Shown piece after piece: positions 1 to 7,162 of a DNA stretch of 64,000 nucleotides. Positions within the stretch are counted from its first letter, which is position 1. Each line of letters opens with the position of its first letter. Position numbers and translations under genes: made by a program. Under the pieces are notes generated by a model that worked only from the letters and a program-made list of their open reading frames with translations, searched no databases and was not told where the DNA came from. The stretch comes from JAKZVK01 sp965248255 (GTDB taxonomy: Bacteria > Acidobacteriota > Terriglobia > Bryobacterales > UBA6623). The stretch covers positions 868,001 to 932,000 of the forward strand of contig CBDFIW010000004.1 in NCBI GenBank assembly GCA_965248255.1. Reading direction: 5' to 3'.

Positions 1-587
1 TCGACGCCTCGCACCCGCCGGAGGAGTCGCCCATCTCCGACTTGATTCGTCAGTTGCTGGTCGAAGTCGGCGAGGATCCCGCGCGGGAAGGCCTTGACAG
101 AACGCCCGTGCGGGCCGCCAAAGCGTGGGCGGACCTGACCCGGGGCTACCAAATGGATCCCGCGGAGATCCTCAACGGCGCACTGTTTGAGGTCCGCTAC
201 GACGAAATGGTGATCGTCAAGGACATCGAGATGTTCAGCTTGTGCGAACACCATCTACTGCCCTTCTTCGGCAAGGTCCACATCGCCTACATCCCGAACA
301 AGAAGGTCATCGGTCTTAGCAAGATGGCACGCCTTGTCGAAATGTACGCACGCCGTCTTCAGATTCAAGAGCGGATGACGACTGAAATCGCCTGGACCAT
401 TCAAAAGGCGATCGAGCCGGCCGGGGTGGGTGTGATCGTGGAAGCGCGACACCTCTGCATGATGATGCGCGGTGTTGAGAAACAACACTCCTCGGCCGTG
501 ACGAGCACGATGCTGGGGGTGTTCCGCGAGAAGCCGCAGACTCGTGACGAGTTCCTGTCCCTCATCCGCGCCCCCAACGGGGTGTGA
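1..587 (+). CDS. folE: GTP cyclohydrolase I, 5' end outside window
   Basis: This enzyme converts GTP to 7,8-dihydroneopterin triphosphate, the entry step to tetrahydrofolate and related pterins, in the cytoplasm. The frame is open from base 3, and the residues before the first possible internal start (TTG at 42) read like the family's N-terminal helix, so the gene is cut by the window edge. The conserved core is complete: the segment SLCEHHLLPFFGK carries the Cys and His zinc ligands, RHLCMMMRGVEK carries the second zinc Cys, and the end (QTRDEFLSLI) matches type IA enzymes. The gene converges on the sialidase-like gene with only 28 bases between the stop codons. Nothing looks broken in the visible part. 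Confidence 0.95.
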   Translation, partial: DASHPPEESPISDLIRQLLVEVGEDPAREGLDRTPVRAAKAWADLTRGYQMDPAEILNGALFEVRYDEMVIVKDIEMFSLCEHHLLPFFGKVHIAYIPNKKVIGLSKMARLVEMYARRLQIQERMTTEIAWTIQKAIEPAGVGVIVEARHLCMMMRGVEKQHSSAVTSTMLGVFREKPQTRDEFLSLIRAPNGV

Positions 588-615
588 GCCCCTGGGCCTG
601 TCCTCCGGTTCTCCT

Positions 616-1800
616 TCACTTCCCTAGGACCCACTGCCGATTGAAGCGGGCCCAGCGTATGTCCCGGCCTCCCTCGGCAAGCTGTTGTTGCCAGAGAGCG
701 ACGAAGGTGCCGCCGGCGGCCTGGGTGATGCTGGGATAGGACACCTGCGGCCCGTCTGACTCCGCAACGTTTCGCGGGGGGCTCCAGATGCGGCCGCCAT
801 TGGCCGAGATCGCCACGCTCAATGGGCGGCGGTTCACGGGAGAGTTGTTCCAGATGGCGATAATCTCTTCGCTTTGGTCAAGCCGCCACAATCCCGTGGG
901 CGTATTGTGGCCTGTCAGCGAGCTGGGACGCGGGGGCGCCCACGTGAGGCCGCCGTCGCGGCTTCGACTCTCGTAATGACGGCTCGATCCCGTCCGCATC
1001 ACCATGAGAATCTCTCCGTCGGCCAGCTCGACGATCGAGGGTTCGTCGAGGCCGTTGGTGGAGTAGGGTGTCATTTTCGGAATCCAAACGTGTAGTGCGC
1101 CGAACGGCGTCCAGTGGATGCCGTCAGTGGATCGCAGGGCGCCGGCCGCGATGTTCATCTCGCCTTCGGTGCGCGCCGGTGTGCCCTTCTCGGCCCACAG
1201 GTCCCAGGAATAGCCCATCAGCAGCGTCCCGTCACCCAGCCGCAGGCCTTTGTGCTGCTTGCCAGCGACGTATTTCTTGGGCATCGAAATCTCGACCGGG
1301 CTCGACCAGGTCCCACCGCCATCATCGGTCTTGACCATAAACACCGTGCTTTTGTCGATCGTCTTCAGCTCGACTACGCGAGTTGTGCAATAGACGAAGG
1401 TGCGTGGGCCGTCGACGATGACGTTGGGATCGCCGTCCCAGAGTCCCGGATTGTCGATGATTTCCCTGGGGCTGGACCAGTTGCGGCCCCCGTCGTCTGA
1501 GAGAGCCGCCATCACCCGAGCGCTGGCCTGATCTCGCGAGTAGGCCCCGAACACCGCCAGTAATCGGCCACTGCTGAGCCGGGCGATCGTCGGGTAGGCG
1601 TTGTGGTAGAGACGAGCACCGTGGGATTTCACGACCGCGCCTGTCTCGAAGAACGGCCCGTCAGCCCCGTGAACGGGCGCCGAGTAACAGAGAAAGACAG
1701 CAATCCAGGTGCAGATCCAGAGTTCTAGCCGGCTTCGGACGCTCGGGAAAGCCGGCCCACAAGAGCTTGTCAAGGTCAAACCCCTCCAGTCCCGGTTCAT
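616..1800 (-). CDS. Exported sialidase-like six-bladed beta-propeller (BNR/Asp-box) protein
   Basis: About 394 residues. The start at 1800 (MNRDWRGL) is preferred over an in-frame start at 1839, because it leaves a hydrophobic export signal (near WICTWIAVFLCYSAPVHG) close to the N-terminus. At least four Asp-box motifs of the S-x-D-x-G-x-x-W type are visible (SDDGGRNW, TDDGGGTW, SRDGGLTW, SANGGRIW). This is the signature of exo-alpha-sialidase and related propeller proteins, which act outside the cytoplasm on glycans. The substrate cannot be told from sequence; many such proteins in this type of genome are not true sialidases. It lies downstream of the TauE/SafE permease on the same strand with a 176-base gap, so co-transcription is possible but not evident. 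Confidence 0.8.
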   Translation of the reverse strand: MNRDWRGLTLTSSCGPAFPSVRSRLELWICTWIAVFLCYSAPVHGADGPFFETGAVVKSHGARLYHNAYPTIARLSSGRLLAVFGAYSRDQASARVMAALSDDGGRNWSSPREIIDNPGLWDGDPNVIVDGPRTFVYCTTRVVELKTIDKSTVFMVKTDDGGGTWSSPVEISMPKKYVAGKQHKGLRLGDGTLLMGYSWDLWAEKGTPARTEGEMNIAAGALRSTDGIHWTPFGALHVWIPKMTPYSTNGLDEPSIVELADGEILMVMRTGSSRHYESRSRDGGLTWAPPRPSSLTGHNTPTGLWRLDQSEEIIAIWNNSPVNRRPLSVAISANGGRIWSPPRNVAESDGPQVSYPSITQAAGGTFVALWQQQLAEGGRDIRWARFNRQWVLGK

Positions 1801-1976
1801 TATAAGACACGGAAATCGCTTAGGCAGCACCAGGTACACGGACGATCCCCGAGCTTGTCAACCGATTGACGTTCTGCGTTCAGTGCGCCGCGCGGACTGG
1901 CCGCAAGTTCATAAGCGAGCCCCGCGGAGCGACAACTGCGCAGCCTTCGAGAAAACGTGGCTCACCGCCGTTGGAT

Positions 1977-2768
1977 TCAGACCAGTCCTGACCCGATGGC
2001 GACTGCGAGCAGGAGCAACAGCACGCCGACGAGCCGGCGCACGAAAGTCATCGTTACACGGGGCAGCAGCTTGGCGCCAAGGAACGACCCGACGAAAGCC
2101 GCCAAGGTGGCGGTCGTCAGCAGCGGAAGGAGGGCCGGATCATCCAACGGCCCTGTACCGCGCTGGAGAGCCGCCACACCATAGACAGCCAACCGCGTGA
2201 GATCCACGGCCACGGCGCAAACGACGTTGGTGCCCACGAACGCCTCCTTCGAGAGGCCCCACTGCAGAATGAAGACCGACCGCAACGCACCCTGGTGGCC
2301 CGACAATCCGCCAAACAGTCCCGAGAGCAAGCCGCCGAGCGGCAGCAAGCGTTTGCCGAATCGGAGCGCGTCGAAGGACGGAATCAACTCGAATAGGGCA
2401 AAGACAGCGATCAGAAGACCGATGATCAGGCCGATCCAAGTGACCGCCGGACTGCGGCTGCCGAGGTGATAGCGGGCGATCGGTTCCAGTTGCGAAACAT
2501 AGGACAGCAGGGACGCGCCCAGGAAGGCAGCCGGAATTGCGGGAATCCCGAAGCGGATGGCCACGGGCCAAGAGGCGTGCTTGCCGACCAGTCCAAGCTT
2601 GAAGAGACTGTTGGCAAGGTGCACGATCGCCGTGGCACCGACCGCTACCTCCAAGGGGAAGAACAGCGCAAACACCGGCATCAGCAGCGTGCCGAGGCCG
2701 AAACCGGAAAAGAGTGTCAGCGCCGCTACGATGAGCGACGCCAGGGAAACCCACAACAGAGACATCAT
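1977..2768 (-). CDS. TauE/SafE family membrane permease
   Basis: A 263-residue protein made almost entirely of hydrophobic segments, about eight predicted membrane spans. It begins MMSLLWVSLASLIVAALTLF and has the glycine-rich repeat pattern FSGFGLGTLLMP early and LSGLFGGLSGHQG midway, which is the duplicated signature of the TauE/SafE (sulfite exporter or anion permease) family. Members export sulfite, sulfoacetate or related organosulfur anions across the inner membrane, but specificity is rarely predictable. No sulfur gene is adjacent; the cysteine operon at 16.5-19.4 kb is too far away to be an operon partner. Confidence 0.85.
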   Translation of the reverse strand: MMSLLWVSLASLIVAALTLFSGFGLGTLLMPVFALFFPLEVAVGATAIVHLANSLFKLGLVGKHASWPVAIRFGIPAIPAAFLGASLLSYVSQLEPIARYHLGSRSPAVTWIGLIIGLLIAVFALFELIPSFDALRFGKRLLPLGGLLSGLFGGLSGHQGALRSVFILQWGLSKEAFVGTNVVCAVAVDLTRLAVYGVAALQRGTGPLDDPALLPLLTTATLAAFVGSFLGAKLLPRVTMTFVRRLVGVLLLLLAVAIGSGLV

Positions 2769-2923
2769 CGGTCTACAAGAGAACGCTACACGAGCTCATG
2801 AATCCGGCGTGAAGGACTCTAGCATCGCATGGAGAAGGCGTACCTGTTTCGGGAGATGGCCGGCGGCTAGGCCGAAGCGCCACTTCGCTTGCGCCCCGGC
2901 CGGGGCTCTTCTCGCGCCCGATC

Positions 2924-4096
2924 TCACGGCCGCGTCAGACTGTGGATGCCGTTGGTGGCCGGGCGGGGTACGGGCACGGGGCCGGGGTTGATCTCGTAGT
3001 CTTCGGGTAAGTCAAGGCCGGCGGCCCGGAACATGGCGTACACCGGCAGATCTTCGTCGGCGCGTTCAAACATCATTTCCGTGTGGCCTTCGGCGAAGTC
3101 GATCTCGACCAGATCGCCGGCGTGAATCTGCTCCGTCGCAATCAGGTTGGCCATCGGATAGACGAGTGATCGCTCGATCGACCTCTTCAAATGTCGGGCA
3201 CCATATTTAGCGTCCGTCCCCCGTGCGAGCAGGAAGTCCTTTGCCGAGGAAGTGAGCTGGAACAGGAATGGGGTGCCGTTGAAGACTCTCTTCTGAACGT
3301 AAGCCAGCTCGAGGTCAAGGATCTGCCGCAACTCCTCATCTCCCAAGGTCTTGAACACAACGATCTTATCCAGCCGATTGATGAATTCGGGCGTGAACTT
3401 GCGCCGCGCTGCGGAGATGCCGGCTTTTGAAATGCGTTGGCTGATCTTGTCAGAACGCAGATCTTTCGGTTCGGGCCGGCTGGCGGCGAAACCCAGCTCC
3501 GGGCTCGTCATGGCGCTCATCTCGGCGGCGCCGAGGTTGCTCGTCATGAAGATCAGCGTCTTCGAGAAGTCCACGCGGCGGTTATCTCCTAGCGTTAGAG
3601 TGGCCTTGTCGAGAATCCCCAGCAGCAGATTCCACAGTGCGTCGCTGGCCTTCTCGATCTCGTCGAAGAGGACGAAGGAGATCTTGAGCCTTTCGGTGTA
3701 GAACTGATTGAGCACCTCCTGGCTCAACAGAGGGTGGGTCTCGCGGTGCCCGAGGTAACCAGGCGGTGAACCGATCAGCTTGGCGATCTCGTGGCTGTGT
3801 TGGAACTCAGCGCAGTCGATCTTGACGACGGCCCGCTCGTCGCCGAGCAACGATTCAGCCGTGGCTTCGACAGCGCGAGTCTTACCCGTGCCGGTAGGTC
3901 CCAGGAACAGGAAATTGCCCACCGGACGCCCAGGGCTATTCATGCCAGCCAGGTAGGTCTGGTAGACGTTGATAATCTGCTCGATGGCCTCGCCCTGTCC
4001 GATCACACGCCGCCGCAGGTCCGATTCGAGCTTCTCGGCTTCTCGTCCCGTGAGGGCGGGGTCAAGCCTCTTTCTGACTGTTGCCGGGTATCCCAC
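2924..4096 (-). CDS. AAA+ ATPase of the Clp/ClpB D2 type, single ATPase domain
   Basis: The frame is open back to 4465, but I place the start at the GTG at 4096 (VGYPATVRKRLD). It follows an AGGAG box by about 6-7 bases, and the upstream residues look non-coding. That gives 390 residues. The order is a short N-terminal region with RRRVIGQGEAIEQI (the typical entry to a Clp AAA+ module), Walker A GPTGTGKT, Walker B VLFDEIEKA, a sensor-1 region IFMTSNLG, and then the C-terminal small domain with KYGARHLKRSIERSL (sensor 2 arginine). It resembles the second ATPase module of ClpA/ClpB or ClpX without the N-terminal substrate domain or zinc finger. It is probably a cytoplasmic unfoldase or remodelling ATPase with unknown client. 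No protease gene is next to it. Confidence 0.8.
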   Translation of the reverse strand: MGYPATVRKRLDPALTGREAEKLESDLRRRVIGQGEAIEQIINVYQTYLAGMNSPGRPVGNFLFLGPTGTGKTRAVEATAESLLGDERAVVKIDCAEFQHSHEIAKLIGSPPGYLGHRETHPLLSQEVLNQFYTERLKISFVLFDEIEKASDALWNLLLGILDKATLTLGDNRRVDFSKTLIFMTSNLGAAEMSAMTSPELGFAASRPEPKDLRSDKISQRISKAGISAARRKFTPEFINRLDKIVVFKTLGDEELRQILDLELAYVQKRVFNGTPFLFQLTSSAKDFLLARGTDAKYGARHLKRSIERSLVYPMANLIATEQIHAGDLVEIDFAEGHTEMMFERADEDLPVYAMFRAAGLDLPEDYEINPGPVPVPRPATNGIHSLTRP

Positions 4097-4431
4097 TTTC
4101 AAGCTCCTAACCGCGCTACTTTTTTGTCGCGACCGGCGTCCGTCACAAAACAACATATCGGCCAGCCACCAACGCTCCTGTACGACAAAATCGTTAGCGG
4201 GTGCGGAGCCGCTAAGCTCTATGCGCCTCTGTAAACAGTGTAGGGTGCGATACCGGGCGGGCGGCAGCCCCAATCCGCGAATCGGCTGAAAACAAACGAG
4301 AAATCTGTTTTGTTTTTCTGTGACTCGGAGAGCGGCCTCCGCGCTGCGGAACCTTGAAAGGCTTGTCAGGACCCGGTGTGTGGCGTCTGCTGTGGTGCTA
4401 GAATGTGGGGGCCTCAAAGGGGAACCAACGT
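4097..4431. promoter_or_regulatory. Divergent intergenic region between the AAA+ gene and the PIG-L-like gene
   Basis: About 335 bases without a credible gene. Both flanking genes are transcribed away from it, so it should contain both promoters. An inverted repeat AAAACAAA/TTTGTTTT near 4290-4320 is the only clear symmetrical structure. I could not pick unambiguous -35/-10 boxes. The PIG-L-like gene has an AAGGGGA ribosome-binding site eight bases before its ATG. Confidence 0.4.
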
Positions 4432-5349
4432 ATGAGCCATCGCGGAATGCTGCAAGCGATCGCACTGCTGTTGCTGTTCAGTGCGGTTCTGAACGCGCAG
4501 CGGAGCAAGAACATCATCGTGATCACGGCCGGATCGGGCGATTACCTCTTCGCTTGCGGCGGCACGCTCGCCAACTTCATCGACGAAGGTTACAACGTCT
4601 ACGTCGTGCAAGCCGCCAACGACGAGAAGGACTCGGTAGGCTTGGGTCCGGCCGAGACGCGGCTCGTGAACGTCGAGGACGGGGAGAAGGCGGCCCGGAT
4701 GCTCGGCATCCGCGAGATCCTCAACATCAACGACAAGAGCGGCGAGCTTTCGCACAGCTCCAGTAATGAGATGCGGAACCACTACTCGATCATGATCCGC
4801 TACTGGAAGCCGGAGAAGCTCTTCTTGCCCGATCCCTACGCCCACTACGAGCCGGACTGGGACCAGTTCTTTACTGCTCGGGCCGCCGAGGAGACCAACT
4901 ACTCGAACGGCGGGTACTTTCTGCCTGAGGTGACCAGAGCCGGTTTGACGGGGCACGGTCCGCGGGAAATCTACTACTACGCCACCTATCGCCCGTACCG
5001 CCCGGGTGAGGGGGGGCATCGGTCGGCGAAGTTCATGCCGGTCGACATCACCAAGAACTTCCAGCGCAAGGCGACGGCCATCCAGGCGCTACGGAATCGC
5101 AACCACCGCTATGCCGTCCACACGAAGGCCCGGCTGGCGATGGCGGGCAAACCGAGTTCGATGCTTGACGAGATCACTGAATCGTCCACGCGAGCGCTGA
5201 TCCGCGCCTACGTCGAGGAGCTGGCGTCGGCGATCGGCGAGAAGCACGGGTTCAAGTACGGCGAGGAGTTCAACTACCATGGGCGGCCCTGGGACGGAGA
5301 CGCGCCCATCGCGCCGTGGGTGATGGAGCGCGCCAAGCCGATTCCGTAG
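4432..5349 (+). CDS. Exported PIG-L (LmbE)-like deacetylase fold protein with degenerate metal site
   Basis: The start is the ATG at 4432, preceded by AAGGGGA; this gives 305 residues beginning with an export signal (MSHRGMLQAIALLLLFSAVLNAQ). The fold is recognisable from IIVITAGSGDYLFACGGTLANF and the following alternating pattern. Family members normally deacetylate N-acetylglucosaminyl groups using zinc held by the motif A-H-P-D-D. Here that motif reads A-G-S-G-D, so the zinc His and the catalytic Asp are gone. The usual C-terminal H-P-D-H is replaced by HYEPDWD. The protein may therefore be a non-catalytic binder or use another chemistry. It stands alone, 128 bases before the PLP lyase gene. 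Confidence 0.75.
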   Translation: MSHRGMLQAIALLLLFSAVLNAQRSKNIIVITAGSGDYLFACGGTLANFIDEGYNVYVVQAANDEKDSVGLGPAETRLVNVEDGEKAARMLGIREILNINDKSGELSHSSSNEMRNHYSIMIRYWKPEKLFLPDPYAHYEPDWDQFFTARAAEETNYSNGGYFLPEVTRAGLTGHGPREIYYYATYRPYRPGEGGHRSAKFMPVDITKNFQRKATAIQALRNRNHRYAVHTKARLAMAGKPSSMLDEITESSTRALIRAYVEELASAIGEKHGFKYGEEFNYHGRPWDGDAPIAPWVMERAKPIP

Positions 5350-5380
5350 GGGCGGGCCCCCCCTGTGCCCGCCCGTCGGT
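5350..5380. repeat. GC-rich inverted repeat after the PIG-L-like gene
   Basis: Immediately after the stop codon lies GGGGCGGGC, a run of C, then GCCCGCCCG, an imperfect palindrome. A close relative (GGGGCGGGC...GCCCGCCCG) occurs at about 51619-51648, and a different palindrome with the same GTAGGGG lead-in occurs at 47540 and 49591. It could form a terminator-like hairpin, but it lacks a T tract. Confidence 0.5.
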
Positions 5381-5477
5381 CGCTGGACCTGTGTGCGGTT
5401 GAAGCGAACCCCTCGATCCATCCCACACGCGCCACCCTTACCCCGTGCAAACCCCCTTCAAACCTAGGAGCGAAGCC

Positions 5478-6659
5478 ATGTCATCGATCAACCGCAGAAA
5501 CTTTCTCGCCGCAGGCGCCGCATCAACACTGGCTAGCCCCAGTGCCGCCTCGGCGGCCGGAGCAGCCAAGACCTCGCTGAATCCCGCAGCGGATCGCCAT
5601 GTCCATCTCACCGGGGACGGCGTTCCGCTGAAGCCCGCTGAATGGGCGTCGCTCTTGCAGCAGGTCGCTACGGAGAACGAGATCGAGCTCGACCGCTACT
5701 CCGTCGGTGGCCCCATCGACGAACTCGAACGCAAATTCGCCGATCTGCTCGGCAAGGAAGGGGCCATCTTCTTCGGCACGGGCACGCTGGCGAACCAGAT
5801 CGCCGTCCGGCACATTGCCGAAGCCGACACCAAGGTCATCGTCCCGCGCGAGAGCCACTACTACGCCGACTCGGTCAACTGCGGACCGATTCTCAGCAAC
5901 CTCGAGCTGATTCCGCTGGCGGTGGGCCGTGCGACCTTCACGTTGGACGAGGTCAAGCGGGAAGTCGAGTGGAACGCCGGCTTGCGCGGCAACAAGCCGG
6001 TCGGCGCGATCATGATCGAGTCCCCCGTGCGCCGCAAGGATGGCGAGGTCTTCGACTTCGCCGAGATGAAGAAGATCTGCGCCTACGCCCGCGGCGAGGG
6101 CATCCGAACCCACCTCGACGGCGCCCGCATGTTTCTGGCGGCGGCGTACTCAGGCGTCTCTGTCCGTCAGTACGCCGACCAGTTCGACACCCTCTACGTG
6201 TCACTCCACAAATACTTCAACGGAGGCTGCGGCGCCGTGGTGGCCGGACCGAAGAAGTACATCGAACCGATGGTCGACACGCGGCGAATGTTTGGAGGCG
6301 CCCTGCCCAAGGCTTGGATGTACGCCGCGGTTGTGCTCCATTACATGGATGGATTCGAGGAGCGTTACCGCTCAGCCGTTGCCAATACGGAAAAGCTCTG
6401 GAAGAAACTCGACCAGCACCCACGCCTTCGTATCGAGCGCATCCCCAACGGCTCGAACATCGTGGCGCTCCACATGAAGGCTGACCCGAAGAGTGTGGGA
6501 GCAGCGCTGGCTGAGCGCGGCGTGACGATCTCGACCGGCGGCAAGCCCTCGGCCGGCGGCTGGCAACGGGTTCTGTTGCGCGTCAACGAGACGGCCAATC
6601 GGCGTCCTGCTGACGAACTGGCAGGACTTTTCAGCGAGGCCGTCGAAGCCGCGGGGTGA
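5478..6659 (+). CDS. Tat-exported PLP-dependent threonine-aldolase/beta-eliminating-lyase family protein
   Basis: The start is the ATG at 5478, seven bases after AGGAG; 393 residues. The N-terminus (MSSINRRNFLAAGAAS) carries a twin-arginine signal, so the folded, cofactor-loaded enzyme is probably exported. The rest is a fold-type I PLP enzyme. GTGTLANQIA sits in the cofactor phosphate-binding region, THLDGARMF contains the Asp that contacts the pyridine nitrogen, and SLHKYFNGGCGA contains the Schiff-base Lys. This is the pattern of low-specificity threonine aldolases and tryptophanase-type lyases. Family members cleave beta-hydroxy amino acids or eliminate beta substituents; the true substrate is unknown. 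Export of such an enzyme is unusual in model bacteria but common in this type of genome. Confidence 0.85.
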   Translation: MSSINRRNFLAAGAASTLASPSAASAAGAAKTSLNPAADRHVHLTGDGVPLKPAEWASLLQQVATENEIELDRYSVGGPIDELERKFADLLGKEGAIFFGTGTLANQIAVRHIAEADTKVIVPRESHYYADSVNCGPILSNLELIPLAVGRATFTLDEVKREVEWNAGLRGNKPVGAIMIESPVRRKDGEVFDFAEMKKICAYARGEGIRTHLDGARMFLAAAYSGVSVRQYADQFDTLYVSLHKYFNGGCGAVVAGPKKYIEPMVDTRRMFGGALPKAWMYAAVVLHYMDGFEERYRSAVANTEKLWKKLDQHPRLRIERIPNGSNIVALHMKADPKSVGAALAERGVTISTGGKPSAGGWQRVLLRVNETANRRPADELAGLFSEAVEAAG

Positions 6660-6741
6660 TACCGACCACAGCCGTCGATCCAAGATACTCGCCAATAGGG
6701 CTGGAAAGGGCGATCCGAAGCTTCCGATTCCGATATCGCTG

Positions 6742-6906
6742 TGGGGCGATGGTAAGTACCTACAGAGTGAAATTCTTGCCCAACCTGGCAGAAAACTTCA
6801 CGGGCCCGGACAGAGGCGCGGGTGTGAACCCGCGCGCTCCCTCGATGCCCCACCTCTGTCCGATCCCGACACGGGAACCCTTTTGGTTCCGGCTCGTCCG
6901 GGTCAG
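6742..6906 (+). repeat. Structured intergenic repeat, copy 1 (nested hairpins with GTGA loop)
   Basis: The sequence folds as an outer 10-base stem CGGACAGAGG (6807-6816) with CCTCTGTCCG (6853-6862), enclosing a perfect hairpin GCGCGGGT-GTGA-ACCCGCGC (6816-6835). GTGA is a GNRA-type tetraloop if transcribed. About 160 bases are shared, in inverted orientation, with 56925-57085, where both stems are kept although the surrounding bases differ. No gene is present; short reading frames across it are produced by the repeat itself. Confidence 0.7.
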
Positions 6907-7162
6907 AGTATGGGAATAAAGGCCCCTCGAAGGGGCCTGATTCGTTCAGTGGTAGGTTTACCAGGCGTAGAACGCCTGGCCTAATCCAAACCAAGGCCCG
7001 TAAACGGGCCTGTGGGAGTGGATCTAGCGGCGGTTTGGGAAATCACCCAGAGGAATGTGCCGGCGCTGAAGGAGTCCGTGCGCCAGCTCCTGAGCAAAAA
7101 GTAGCAGCCTTGCCCGCTGGCCCCGTTTCGCTACAGCCAGCCCTTCCTTGTATCCACCCTGG
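6907..7162. repeat. Cluster of short perfect hairpins, no gene seen
   Basis: Directly after the nested repeat come three more short palindromes: AGGCCCC-TCGA-GGGGCCT type near 6920, CCAGGCGT-AGAA-CGCCTGG near 6960, and AGGCCCGT-AAA-CGGGCCT near 6992. The rest of the interval up to the end of the acylase gene shows no coding potential. Confidence 0.5.

Noticed and set aside
4280..4325. Rho-independent terminator near the T-rich stretch upstream of the PIG-L-like gene
   Set aside because: The stem is A/T only and both neighbouring genes point away from it, so a terminator is not expected there.
2924..4465. 513-residue version of the AAA+ ATPase
   Set aside because: The first 123 residues lack any domain pattern, and a GTG with a good ribosome-binding site lies at 4096.
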